In this document: piece after piece, positions 23,500 through 35,950 of the stretch
Layout of the letters: each line of letters starts with the position of its first letter
Position numbering within the stretch: the stretch's first letter is position 1
DNA from: Siphonodentalium dalli
Lineage: Eukaryota > Mollusca > Scaphopoda > Gadilida > Siphonodentaliidae
Length of the DNA: 64,000 nt
Assembly (NCBI GenBank): GCA_032622095.1
Contig: CP136064.1
Location: forward strand, 141,191,954-141,255,953
Reading direction: 5' to 3'
The notes under the pieces: model-generated
Told to the model about the DNA's origin: nothing
The model's database searches: none
What the model saw: only the letters and a program-made list of their open reading frames with translations
Translations under genes and position numbers: made by a program

Positions 23500-25346
23500 T
23501 GAAGTTTGGTGATGATCAGATGAGGGATATGGTGCACCAAAAATAAATTGTTGACAGACGGACTTCAAGTGAATTAACTTCACTGTTAACAATTTTAGAC
23601 TGATCCCCTTGACCAATCCACCCTCAAAAGGGTTTATCTTCATCAACTTGATTTGATTGTGGCCGGGATGCCCGTTAATTGACTTTGAACTAAATAACAG
23701 ACATGGTTACCATTTAGAATATTACTCTTTGTCTACTACTGAAGCCTTGTTTAGCAATTCATAACTCTGAACCAATCATGAAAATGCAAAGAAAGTGTCA
23801 ATGATACTCTAGATGAACTTGGAGGGGGATAATTTCATGTATTACTGTCAATAAAGTGATTAGGAATGCGGAAAGTTGAAATGTCATAAGTAGTACTAGA
23901 TGTCAACATGAGGAGATATATATAAAGTAAAATCCAAGATGGCCACTGGCAGCCATGATTTCTAACTAAATTCCCAAAATTTGATAGCTCCCATCTAGTG
24001 TTCACCCCAAAAATTCATATAATGTGTGGTGATGATCGGATAAGAAATGTGACCTGTTGGGTGTGCTGACAGATTTAGTCATGCAAAGAGTGAAATCAAA
24101 GATGGCCATGTTTTTTAATGGTAAAAATGGTATAAAGCTCCCACACCGAGGATCTACATGAAGTTTGGTGACGATTGGATGAGGGATGTGGCCTGTAGGG
24201 TGAGCCAAATGATTTAGTGATGCAAACAGTAAAATCCAAGATGGCTGCCGGTGGCCATGTTTTTCATCGAAAATCATTAAAATGTTATAGCTCCCATCAA
24301 ACATGCCTGTAAATTTTCAAAACATTTCGCCAATAATTGTGGGCTGCATGGGGTGTTGATGGATTCATATGTGAAATCCAAGATGTTTAGGATTGGGTGT
24401 GACAAATGTTTTTTTATAACGAATTTCAGAATTGAAAGTTTCAATGACACTGTATCTCAACTTGTGGAGGCGTTTAATTTTATACTGAGCAATCAATAGA
24501 CTGATAAAGATGGATTGTCAAAAAGTTTCAGTAATGAAAGTGTCAATGACTTGAATGGGGGATAATTTCATGTCAATAGAGCGATTACTAATGCGGAAAT
24601 TTTAAATGTCTAAATACTAGATGGCTCCCATCTAGATGTCACTCCGAAGATCCAAATTAAGTTTGGTGATGATCGGATGAGGGATGTGGCCTGTAGGGTG
24701 TGCCAAGGGATTTAGTGATGCAAAGAGTAAAATCCAATATGGATGCCGGTGGCCATATTATTCATTGGAAATCTGAAAAATTGGTAAGCCTACATCAAGA
24801 GGTCATCTTGATGATCCTTATGAAGTTTTGTGATGATCGGGTGAGGGACTTGGCCTGTAGGGTGTGCTAAAGGAAGGATTTAGTCATACAAAGAGTAAAA
24901 TCCAAGATGGCCACTCGCAGCTATGGTTTTTAATAGAATTTTAATGAAATTCAGAAATGAAAGGGTCAATGACACTGTAGCTCAACTTTGAGAGGGGATA
25001 ATATAATGTGTTACATTCAGTGGAGTGATTTGGAATGTGGAGTAGAAATGTCTAAGTAATACCAGATATCAACATGAAGAGATATATATAAAGTAAAATC
25101 CAAGATGGCCACTGGTGGCCATGTTTTCCAATGAAATTCAAAAACATTTGATAGCTCCCATCTAGTAGATCAATATCAAGATTACTATGGTTTGGTGATG
25201 TTCGCATGAGTGAAGTGGACTGTAGGGTGTGCTAAAGGATTTAGTAATGCAAAAAGTAAAACCAAAATGGCTGCTGGTGGCACATTTTTGACGAAATTCA
25301 GATCACTCCCACCTTGTGGTCATCCCGAAGATCCATGTGACAGGCC
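23500..25346 (+). repeat. AAGATGGCNGCC-type tandem array, left part
   Basis: Diverged units carry 'GTTTGGTGATGATCGGATGA', 'GGCCTGTAGGGTGTGCCAAA', 'GGATTTAGTGATGCAAAGAG' and then 'AAAATCCAAGATGGCTGCC' with GGTGGCCATG. They are seen near 24030, 24162, 24658, 24822 and 25190, with unit fragments near 23504, 23926 and 25090. Longer interspersed blocks ('GGGGATAATTTCATGT' near 23826 and 24549, and a diverged one at 24997) suggest a higher-order period. No coding function is inferred. Confidence 0.75.
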
Positions 25347-26180
25347 AGGCAAATATGGACATAGGTGTCGCCTGGAGAGGGAATTTATGAGACCTACATT
25401 TTTGGTTAGCGTAAATACTAAACTTTCGGAATCCGTATGTTGGATTTGTCAGATAGGCGGACTTTTTTCTCACCACATGGTTTTCTTGAGCCACCCTATG
25501 AACAAATTGGTCATTTTTTAAATAAAGCCGACATTTTCACACATTTTGAGAAGAAATATTCGTCCAATTTTGATACCTGAGAGTGGGGCGATAACCAGAG
25601 TAGGGTAAGGCATGTAACCATTGGATATCGGAATTGCAGTCATGACATCATGTGACGTCATATAATATTTTCGGTGAGACAAATATGACGATTCACGCAC
25701 ATCGTTGTCTTTCGTTTCTTTTAAATCATAAAGTAAGACGGGTATGCCACATTGTTTTATATCATGGGAAACTACTGCCAATTGGCTATATCTTGATATA
25801 TAACTTATCGCTGCAGGCCGCATTATTTTTAATCAGAGGCAGAAAAATCAACCCTCCCCCCTAAAGTTAAGATGCGCCATGCTGTGGTATAAAGCACACA
25901 GAACTCACGGTTACATGTCAATAGGCTTAATTAATTACAACGGCCGTTGAAAGTCTGCTAAAGAATATAATAATATATAAGTTTCTGTCTACAAACTCGA
26001 ATATTAACGTAGAAACAATATATAGTTTACCCCCAAACTCGAAATTTTAATAAATTTTAGAATTTTTCCTAAAAAATGATATAAAACGCGTTTTTTTATT
26101 TTCTGGAAGGCAAAAAAAGAAAAGAATTAGTAAGGGTGGAGATAATTGTTGTATACGGCAATTTCATTCCGCCTTGGATT

Positions 26181-28521
26181 AAACGAGAGGCCGATCACGA
26201 TCGGCAGATGTTTAACCCATACCTTGGCGACAGCAATGAGCTATTTTCATATATCCTTACCCCATCCTTTTCATGAGTGCAAAACTTTAAACAATTCACA
26301 CCTTACTATTAATTCACAAGTGAAATCACACTTATTGGGCATCTTGCTCACATTAACACAATGTTAACAGACGTGGCTTTGATTTCAACCTATTAGTTAC
26401 TCCAACACAGATACATGTACTAGTATGTCTTATAGAGTTATAAGTCTAATTAAGCTCAATCCATAGTGGGAGAGAAGCACCATAGCTGTTAAATATCAAA
26501 TAGTTAAGAAATTAGGTAGATAAACATCATAGCAACTCAATTTATCTATTTATTACATTGGAACATGAGACATTACATATTGTGTGGGTTTTTTTATTAT
26601 CATTCTATTTTTTTGTTTATAATATCTTGTGTCAGCTGCATATTAAAAATTCATAGCAACCTATTAATATTTCACCACTAAAAAACAATCAATACCTGAT
26701 CAACTATAGAAGTGAGGGATGTATAGACCTGGATATAAAATATGATTGCTAATGATTGGATATAAATGTTAATTTTCTTGTAAGTTGATCATTAGAAAGA
26801 TATGTTTGTGAACAGTTTAAAAATAATTAAAGTTAAGGTTAATATTATCACAACCATTCGATCGATACCAAAATATATACAGGTGAAGAAAGTGTCATGA
26901 TTATCACAGATGTGATTATTTATAGAGTAATCATGCAAAAAATATTTAGCTATCACATTGTGTCAACAGGATTGGTGAAGGATGTTAATATATTTAAGCA
27001 AATAAACCAAATGACCCTCACTATGCAGGTTAGAGGTGTGTTATCATAAACTGTGCCAGAACTATAAACATAATCAATGGAAATATTTGAGTTATCAAAT
27101 TGGATAGTAAGGGGTTAATCTTACCCAAACTAATGAACTGATAAACACAGAGTAGTCAACAAAAAGCATGTCATTGGATTTAGAAACCCATACAATAAGT
27201 CAGTCTCAAGAATCCCAGCACTGTTAATATTATCCTGTAGCCCAAATGCAATTGAGGGAATTTCAAAATAAGACATATCCTCTAATGATGAATTTCAATT
27301 GGTCATTTCTTGAAACACTGACTGAACCTGGCTCAAAGTTAAAGTGATAATTTAATATATGTCTATCAGATAATATGAGTCAATCGAATGGGTTAATTTT
27401 AATCCCAAATCCATGCAAATTAAAAGTGGATCACCATCAACATGTACATAGAATAGGAGAATGATCAAATAAAAAACATCAGAAGACCATATGATGTGTG
27501 CAGAGGGTTAATCATTTTCAATGACATCATATGATGGAACTAAGGAATGCTGTATTAATTATTTTCTAAGTTATAACAACAGTGTCTCTGTAAACAATAA
27601 TGCCATGAACTGCATGGTTTCAACAGAGAACAGAACTGGAATAAAGAGTCTAACATCAATCAAAGTTTGACAGATGTTTATATTAAGTCTGCAGCCACAA
27701 GTGGAACTATCAGGTCACTGTGTCCAAAGCAATAAATTATCTCCTTCCAATAACACAGGTGTGTGTGTTGTGTCTTGTTCTATTCAAATTTAATAGTGCA
27801 TGGAAAAGATGTATGAATTATAAAGGGCCATAACTCTGTTAATATATACCGGATCAAACCCATATTCGCACTTGATCTGTATTTAGGGGTCAGAAATTCA
27901 TATACCAAAATTTGTGTCGATCAGATGAAAAATGTTTGAGTCATCCTGGCTTGGATGAATTCTATTTAAAAACAAGAGTGGAAAGGGTTAACTAAACAAT
28001 ACCAAAATCCATACAGATGAAGAACGTGCTAAGAAAGACCTAGGTAAGAAATATGAGGCAGATCAGAAGAAAATTGTTTGACTTTGATACATCGGATAGC
28101 ATTTGTGAGCAGGGTTAATTATTTTCTAAACCGATCAACCAATCGATACCAAAAACTATACAGGTGAGCCATGTGTCATCATAAACCTGCATATAAAATA
28201 TGAACAGAATGGGTAAAAAAATACATGAGTTATGGCATCAGATAGAATATGACCAGGTATGGATGGAAAGTGTTAATCATTTCTAAACCGATCAACCGAT
28301 CGATACCAAAAACTATACAGGTGAGGGGTGTGTCCTCATAAACATGCACATAAAATTTGAATATGATCCGATAAAAACTACTCAAGTAATCGAATCGGAT
28401 AGCAAGTGTCTACGGACAGACGGACGGATGGACAGACAGACAGACGGACGGACGAACGACAGATGGTTGATCCGGACGTCGGCATTATGTGTACCATACA
28501 TGGTATGGGTACACATAAAAA
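26181..28521 (+). mobile_element. Family H non-autonomous element, copy 2
   Basis: Same 5' end as the other copies (AAACGAGAGGCC plus palindrome), long colinear match with copy 1 ('TGTGTCAACAGGATTGGTG', 'TTACCCAAACTAATGAACTG', 'TTCTAAACCGATCAACC'), GACGGACGGATGGACAGACA-type tract near 28417 and the GTGTACC..GGTACAC palindrome before ACATAAAAA. It lies in the left arm of the large inverted structure. The right arm shows the corresponding uninterrupted site near 32345 (on the minus strand CTTGGCTTAAAAACTGG). No coding capacity. Confidence 0.85.
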
Positions 28522-28942
28522 TGACATATTAACCCAAAATGGCTGCCAATATGGCAGCCGCAATATAGATGGAAATTGTGAAATATGTAAGAACGCACAA
28601 TTACTTGCTTAAATGGCTTACATAACAAAGCGGTCGTTGATGAACTGCTAAACTATAGTGTAAGGTATATATCCCGATCTACAAACTCGAACAATAAAGT
28701 GAAAATATTACACAATGCACCTCCGGGTAAAAAATGTTGATAAAATTTAGGCATTTTTCTCCAAAAATAACCTAAAGCCATTTTTGTCATCTTCTAGGAA
28801 GCCATATAGCGCAGAATGTAGCATGGCCGAGATGATTGGTGTGTACGATAATTCAATGTCGTTTTTTGGTTATAAAATGGCTTACTAACCCCAAGATGGC
28901 TGCCAATACGGTGGTCAGAATAAATGGTGAAATATGTCATGT

Positions 28943-31914
28943 TTCACTTTTATCGCCGTCATTGCCTCACACAACCGAAAGTATTATATTCATTGTATCA
29001 TGTTACTCCGGGACATCATGATGCGCAATTCTATTTAAAATTGATACCTGAATGGTGCCCATTATTGACAAATCTTGAATTCATGAGCATTTGTGCTCAA
29101 GTAGTCCGTGTCCCTTGAAATAGGTGGCAATTTGAGCGATGTATTTACAGATGAACAGGATTGTTTAAAACGAAGATCCGAGTAACAGTAATACATTGAA
29201 TGCCTGATTGTTATTTATGTCAGTCACCTTTGACATAATCAATATGAAATTACTTAAAACCGACAATAGAAGGTCAATCTTTCTCAATGAATATTATTCC
29301 AAGTGCTACCATATATGATGGTACATATGAGGTGGATATGATGTGGATACCATTATCGACGTCTGGGCTAGACGAGGTTGATGCGGGTTCACACCCCGAC
29401 TTGATTGGGACCGATTTTAAAGCTATATGTGAGATAAGGAACATCTCATCGTGCCACTTCGATAAGAAATGATAATTTTTTCATACTCTCTGAAGCAACC
29501 ACATTTGATTCTGAGACAGTGCCTCCGTTAATCTGTTATATATACAATGCACAATTGCTGTATAATAGCTTCGACCCACAGAAGACGGCCGCGTTAACAC
29601 GGAGTGAATTTTTCCAGACCATAAATCACAATCGCCGCTGTCATTGACTAGTGTCCAATAACGCAAAGAAGATGAGATTCAGAAAAAGATAGCGCTCGTC
29701 GTACAAAATTAGTTCAGATTTTGCATCTTCCGAAAAGTTATCTGATCAGTGATAAACAATAATAGTCATGCCCAGAATGAGAATCCCTCCTGTTTGTCTA
29801 ACTTAATTATGCAGTTTCTGTTGAACAAGATCGCCATGGAGGACCGCTTTATTTGCAATATGTGAACGCGATAACCTTCAGAAATATCAAATGTTGTTTC
29901 CAACTTGGTGGAAAAGTAATCTTGTCTACCTTATGTTACATCTTAACTGGTCAGATTCAGATCAGGAGACCTGCTGCTGTTGCAAGTACCATTGGTGTTT
30001 GAAACGTAAAACCCATTAAATTAATCTGGCTGTATTCAATATTCGTATTTACAGGCGACTCCGACGGAAAACAATTTGGCGAATAATTCCTCGTCCCCAT
30101 ATCGTCCCGATTTTACAAAGACATATGCATGTATTCTCCACACGCTAAACTAAACTACGGCTATCGTGTCCAGTTACTGATTTCGCTCAGCACAATCAGA
30201 GTTGTTATGGATGGGTTATCGTAGATCAGATTCTGGTCTGCACAGAAGTTGTTGCTATATGTCATTTCTGAGATGCAGCGACAAATTACACCAAGACTCG
30301 TGATCCCATTTTGTTTTACCCATTTGTACATCAAACACTACCACAATATAATATCAGGATATACACTACACCCGGTCCACTCACGTCGCGAATAATGGGT
30401 TAACTATAGATACATTTGAATTTAACTGTAACACAGCTGACGTTAGATATGACGTGTGGGTGGAATAATCAAAATTTGGTATGTTTTCAGACATACGACC
30501 TGCTGGCATCAGCAGGTCCCTAAACGCATTGTTTTTGGACTTATCTAGAAAGTTTGTATACGCTTCCTATCATCCTGTGTATGGCATGTATACAAATAAT
30601 TGAAATTGTCGTCCTTTTCATTTTGGTGTCATAATGAGCTAAAACTTACACTGGGATACCAAAAAGTCCACAATGTATCAGTCTACATGATAAAACTCCA
30701 TGTCAATACTCCGATCTATATTCTGTTTTCTGAATGTACAGCCTTCCAAAAGTAATCCTACCTACTCATCAGCATAGCAAGATATGGGTAATTACCGTAA
30801 TATGACTGTTCATCTAGCATGGGATAACTGTCCATATTTGGGGTACCTCGTCTTACAAGCAATTGTTCAGTCACTTCTGGGAATCACGAGTGCACATGGG
30901 GTGACACGAGACTCCAGTACCATACTTTACAGAGTAACATACAATCGAAACATATAGGAACATAGTTTGACAGTTTTATGTGATTTACCACATCGCTGGT
31001 ATTTTCGTTGTTGGAAATGTCGCTTAGAGCCTTGACTTTGCAACTTGTCTACTGCTAGTACAAGCAAATATCTCCATTCCATTAATCAGCTGACAAACTA
31101 CAAGAGGAAAATCAACCAAGTTTCCATCTCTTTGTGTGCGAAATATGTGTTATGGAAAATAATCCGGTAAATGTTAGAATACAAAATTCAACAAATCTAT
31201 TGCATGATGGTGAAACTGAACGAACCTGTATGATGTGACTGTTTGATAATTTGCTGGATATGTCCTCTTGTGGACTGGGCAGCAATTGCTATTGAGCAAT
31301 GAGATACATTTATACTTACTTTTAGAACAGTTTACATGAGACCAAATGTATCAGTAGCTTCGTTCTTGTAACCACACCTCGCTGATAGAGGGTAACTGTA
31401 TGATGTGACGGTTTGATAATTTGCTGGATATGTCCTCTTGCGGACTGGGCAGCAATTGCTATTGAGCAATGAGATACATTTATACTTACTTTTAGAACAG
31501 TTTACATGAGACCAAATGTATCAGTAGCTTCGTTCTTGTAACCACACCTCGTTGATAGATGGTAACTAACGATTCGTATCAACATGAGTTATTTGATAAG
31601 ATATATATCCGAATTGGTTAATTGGTTAATTATGTTATTCGCTGTCGCATTTTGTTAGTCAGACAGCCATCTGCCTTAAATCAGTCATGTTTATTGTGAA
31701 ATAATTTGCACGACATGCCACCCATTTATAAGAAATAATCTTACTTGAGCGCGAACTAATGCAAAATGTGTCGATCCTCTCACTCGTTGGTGCCAATCTG
31801 GTTGTCATTTTAATAGAACTGAAATGTTACGTCCTAGTATTGCAAAATGATATTAATATAATAGGACTATTGGTTTTATAAGACATTGCATTGCGATGGT
31901 GGTGTTAATTGCGG
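28943..31914. other. Centre of the large inverted structure, no gene recognised
   Basis: Unique-looking sequence between the arms. Only short frames exist (29287-29472 +, 29481-29666 -) and none shows a motif. The phrase 'AGACCTGCTG' near 29968 and a related inverted 'CTGATGCCAGCAGG' near 30505 are minor. It might hold a decayed or captured sequence. Confidence 0.45.
31226..31565. repeat. Exact-period 170-bp tandem duplication
   Basis: 31226-31395 and 31396-31565 differ at only a few positions ('TGATGTGACTGTTTG' versus 'TGATGTGACGGTTTG'; CTCTTGTGG versus CTCTTGCGG; CTCGCTGATAGAGGG versus CTCGTTGATAGATGG). It is therefore much younger than the surrounding repeats. Confidence 0.9.
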
Positions 31915-33018
31915 CATGACAGATTTTACAATTTCCATCCAAATATCGGCCACCGTATTGGCAGCCATCTTGGGGTTAATATGTTACATAGAACCACCGA
32001 CGGCATGAAATTATCGTACATACAAATTACATCTACCCAAGCTACATTTAAAATTGTCTTTATGCATTTCGAGAAGATGACAAAAATAGGTTTTCGATTA
32101 AACTAATTAAATATTTAATAAAAAATTGGGGCCAGGATGTGCTCTGTGTACCGGTTTCACTTAAATGTTCTAGTCGATGGATCGGGATATATATATTACA
32201 TAAAACTGTAGCAGTTTATCAATGGCCGTTGTGTTAGTTAAGCCATTTTGGCAAGTAATCGTGCGTTCTTACAAATTTCATAATTCCCACCTATATACCG
32301 GCCACCATATTAGCAGCCATCTTGGATTATTAGACCAGTTTTTAAGCCAAGACGGAACGAAATTACCGTATACACTAATTATCTCCATCCTTAATACATT
32401 ATTTTCATTTTTGCCTCCCGGAAGAAGACAAAATGCATTTTAGATTATCTTTTTGGGGAAAAAATCTAAAATTTGTTAAAAAATTGAGTCAGGAGGTACA
32501 TTCTGTAATATTTTTACTGTAATGCTCGACTGTGTCGATGTACAAATATCTATTAGACAATACTTTAGCAGTCCATCAACGGCTGTTGTGTTAATTTCGC
32601 AATTTCGCACATAATCGTGCGTTCTGTGTGCCTTACACCACAACCTGACACCTCTCATCTTTAGGGGGAGGGTTGATTTGTCTGCCTTTGATAAAAAATA
32701 ATGCGACCAACAGCGATAAATGATATATTAGAACGTAGCTAATTGGCAGTAGTTTCCTATGGTATAAAATACTTGGGCATAACTATCTTACTTCTGATTT
32801 TATAAGAAACGAAAGACAACACTTTGCGTGAATCGTCATATTCTCCTCACCCTAAAAATTATTTGACATCACATGACGTCATGACTGTCAATCTGAGATT
32901 CAATGGTTACATGTATTACCTTACTCTGATTATCGCCCCATTCACAGGTATCAAAATTGGACGAATATCTCTTCTCAAAAGGTGTGAATATACTCTGTCA
33001 AATATGTCGGTTTTATTT

Positions 33019-35120
33019 AAACGAGAGGCCGATCACGATCGGCAGATGTTAACCCATCCCTTGGCGATAAAAATTTACTATGATCGGATAAATGAGAGTT
33101 TTGGTGTTGAATTATAGAGTATACGGTTATGTACTATTATAGACAAATTTACATCACACAAATTATTGGAATTTATGGGTCACTGGCATTTATATAAGAG
33201 AATACACTCTTACAGGATCGGTAATGCTAAACCACCACAGCCTTGGGTTAAATGTGAAAGGTGTGACCTGGACATGGAATACTTAGGTTAAGTGAGTTCA
33301 ATTTAAGTTTACAATAATAATGTGTCAAATTCTATCAACAATATAGTATACAGATAAGCCACCACACTGCTGACCCATTAATATCAATTATATAGCAGAG
33401 CTCTCAACAATCACAGGAATTGTGTATGTTGAAAACTGACCTCTCTATTAAACCAATAATAATTATAATGACCTCAGACCATCTGAAGATATAACTCTGC
33501 AGCACAGATGTACATGTCTACTGTTAATATCATGTGATGTTTATTGTTGAATCTTTATTTTAAATTAGATAACGTACCATAGCCTTCTTTATCACATTAT
33601 TTGCACACTGGCATAAGAGACATCAGAAAATAATATAGCCTTATCAATAGCTAAGTAGTCCAAAGGCATGGGATAGAATTGGTGAATTGGATTTAATGTT
33701 TCTCCAAACAGATTTACCAGTACATAACACAAGATTTTGGACAGATTTAAACAAATTTGGTGTGGTGATTCGGGGTATCCTTGGCAGAGTTATAATTGTG
33801 TTAGTTTTTCAAATTTGTTTAACTTAAAAAAAATTGTTTTTAATTATTAAAAAAAAAAGATTGGGAACCTTTTTATCAACGTGTATCATAATCATCAATA
33901 TCTAAATGAAAACCAATGAAAGAGTCACTGACATTTTTTTTATTATTATTATTATAAAACATAAAAATAAAAAAAATAAAAATTATTTTTTCAACTTTGT
34001 TTTCGAAAAAGGGTCATAACTCCTTTAAAATAAATTGGATCGAACCCATATTCAAACTCAAACTGTATTGTGGGCTGTGAAACTTATATACAAAATTTGG
34101 TTCCAATCAAATAGAAAATGTTAGAGTTATCGCATTATGCCTATTAAAAGTGTACTTGCAGAGTACAAGAAAAATATATCAAACCTGGTGTGCCCCTTTA
34201 ATATTTCAATTCACATTTGTAATCAATTGAAATTAATGTCCAACAAATTTACTAAACACAATCACATTATTAATCTCCAATAGTAATGCTATTAAACAAT
34301 GAAACCAGATTATGCCTTTAAGATGGAATTTAAATAACCATGCATATCAAATATATAGTAGAAACATTCCATCTATGCTATCTCAGCATATGGCCAGAGA
34401 TACTTTATAGAGTATAAAGTATACTCCTAGTAGTTAATTATCTCAATGCAAGAGAGAGAGACAATTCATGGCATTGTAACTGGATACTAACTCTGTGTGA
34501 TAAGACAACTTCAAACCTGATTTATTAGATTCTATTTGGACAGTGCAAACTGGGTATCTTTGATATATTTTAGCGATAAATAAAATAATCAAAAGACCAT
34601 AACTCAATTAAAATATATCGGATCAAACCCATATTCGAACTCGACCTGTATTTTGAGTTGAGAAACTCACATACAAAATTTGGTTGAAAAATTGTTGATT
34701 TATCGAAGCATTCATGAATTCTATGTCGAAGGGCCATAACTCCATAAAAAAATATCGGATCAAACCCATATTCGAACTCGATATGTATTTTGGACTGAGC
34801 AACTCACATACCAAATTTGGTTATGGTCAGATAATTTTTTTTTTATTTATGGCAGCATGCATGAATTCTAAGTTGAAAAAGGGCCATAACTCCGTAAAAA
34901 AAAATCAGATCAAACCCATATTTGAACTCGATCTGTATTTTGGTCTGAGAAACTCATATACAAAATTTGGTTACGATTGGATAGAAAATTTTTGAGTTAT
35001 CGCACCATGCGTAAAGTGTCTACGGACAGACAGACAGACGGACGGATGGACACACGACGAGTGGTCAATCCGGACGTCGACATTATGTTTACCATACTAT
35101 GGTATGGGTAAACATAAAAA
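33019..35120 (+). mobile_element. Family H non-autonomous element, copy 3
   Basis: It begins AAACGAGAGGCC with the 16-bp palindrome and ends in a short GACAGACGGACGGATGGAC tract (35024-35043), the GTTTACC..GGTAAAC palindrome and ACATAAAAA at 35120. Three ~147-bp units precede the tract (near 34590, 34731 and 34880). It is closer to copy 4 than to copies 1 and 2. The left arm of the large inverted structure gives the empty site at about 25513-25530 (minus strand TTTATTTAAAAAATGACC). The frame 34714-34995 spans repeat units and is not a gene. Confidence 0.85.
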
Positions 35121-35288
35121 TAACCGATTTTATCACCAGGTGCCTCAATAAAACCACGCGGTACGAAAAAAAGTCCGCCTAGCTGACAAATCCAACATAC
35201 GGATTCCGAAAGTTAAGTGTTCATGCTAACCAAAAATGTAGGTCTCATAAATTCCCTCTCCAGGCGACACCTATGTCCATATTTGCCT

Positions 35289-35950
35289 AGACTATGAAGT
35301 TAAGTGACGATCGGATGAGTAGAGTATCATCTGTAGGGCGTACCAAAGGATATAGTCATACAAAGAGTAAAATGCAAGATGGCTGCCAAAATTCAGAAAA
35401 CTTTGATGGCTCCCAACTGGTGGTAATGAAAAAGATCCATATTAACTTTGGTGACAATCATATCAAGGATGTGGTCTGTAGGGTGGGCCAAATGATTTAG
35501 CCATGCAAACAGTAAATCCAAGATGGCTGCTGGTCGCCATGTTTTATGGCCGAATGACCCCATCTACATGTAAATGTTAACATCCATGACAAATATAATG
35601 ATGATCCGAGCAAAGGTATGAACTGCAGCCCATGCAAAAGGATTTAGTCATGCAAAGAGTAATATCCAAGATGGCTGCCTGCGGCCATGTTTATGGCTAA
35701 ATGACCCCATAATGACTCGTTCCCATCTACATGTCAATGTAAATATCCATGACAAATTTTATGATGATCCGACCAAAGGTACAACCTGTAGCCCATGCCA
35801 AAGATTAAGTCTTGCAAAGAGTAAAATCCAAAATGGCTGCCGGCAGCCATATTTTTTTGGCCTAATGACCCCAAAATGACTTGTTCCCATCTACATGTCA
35901 ATATTAACCTCCACGACAAATTTCATGATGATCAGAAGAAAGCTATAACT
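35289..35950 (+). repeat. AAGATGGCNGCC-type tandem array, right part
   Basis: It continues the array seen at 23500-25346 in the same orientation, with units near 35296, 35446, 35600 and 35770. Later units have 'CATGACAAATTTTATGATGA' and 'AATGACCCCAAAATGACTTG'. 'CAAGATGGCTGCC' or a close variant closes each unit. Confidence 0.75.

Larger units (their letters stand above)
25347..35288. mobile_element. Large inverted-repeat structure (candidate non-autonomous transposon with ~1.26-kb arms)
   Basis: The two ends are inverted copies starting 'AGGCAAATATGG' and 'GTGTCGCCTGGAGAGGG'. Once the family-H insertions (copies 2 and 3) are removed, the left arm (25347-28942) is about 1255 bp and the right arm (31915-35288) about 1272 bp, colinear throughout. 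Each arm ends in about two tandem ~370-bp units ('AAGATGGCTGCCAATA' with 'AAGAACGCACAATTAC' or '...GATTAC'). Both arms contain TGACGTCA or close variants. The outside flanks on both sides belong to the same AAGATGGC-type array in the same orientation, as expected for an insertion into that array. No clear target duplication: the left flank ends CCATGTGA and the right begins CTATGAAG. No transposase frame is visible in the 3-kb centre. An inverted segmental duplication is the alternative. Confidence 0.65.

Noticed and set aside
29386-29400. GGGTTCACACCCC, similar to a tRNA B-box
   Set aside because: No matching A-box, acceptor stem or cloverleaf can be drawn around it.
34714-34995. Open frame of 93 codons with repeated 'GHNSVKK' blocks, also at 44399-44806
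   Set aside because: It reads through the ~147-bp family-H units; the apparent protein repeat is the DNA repeat. No start context or conservation beyond the units.
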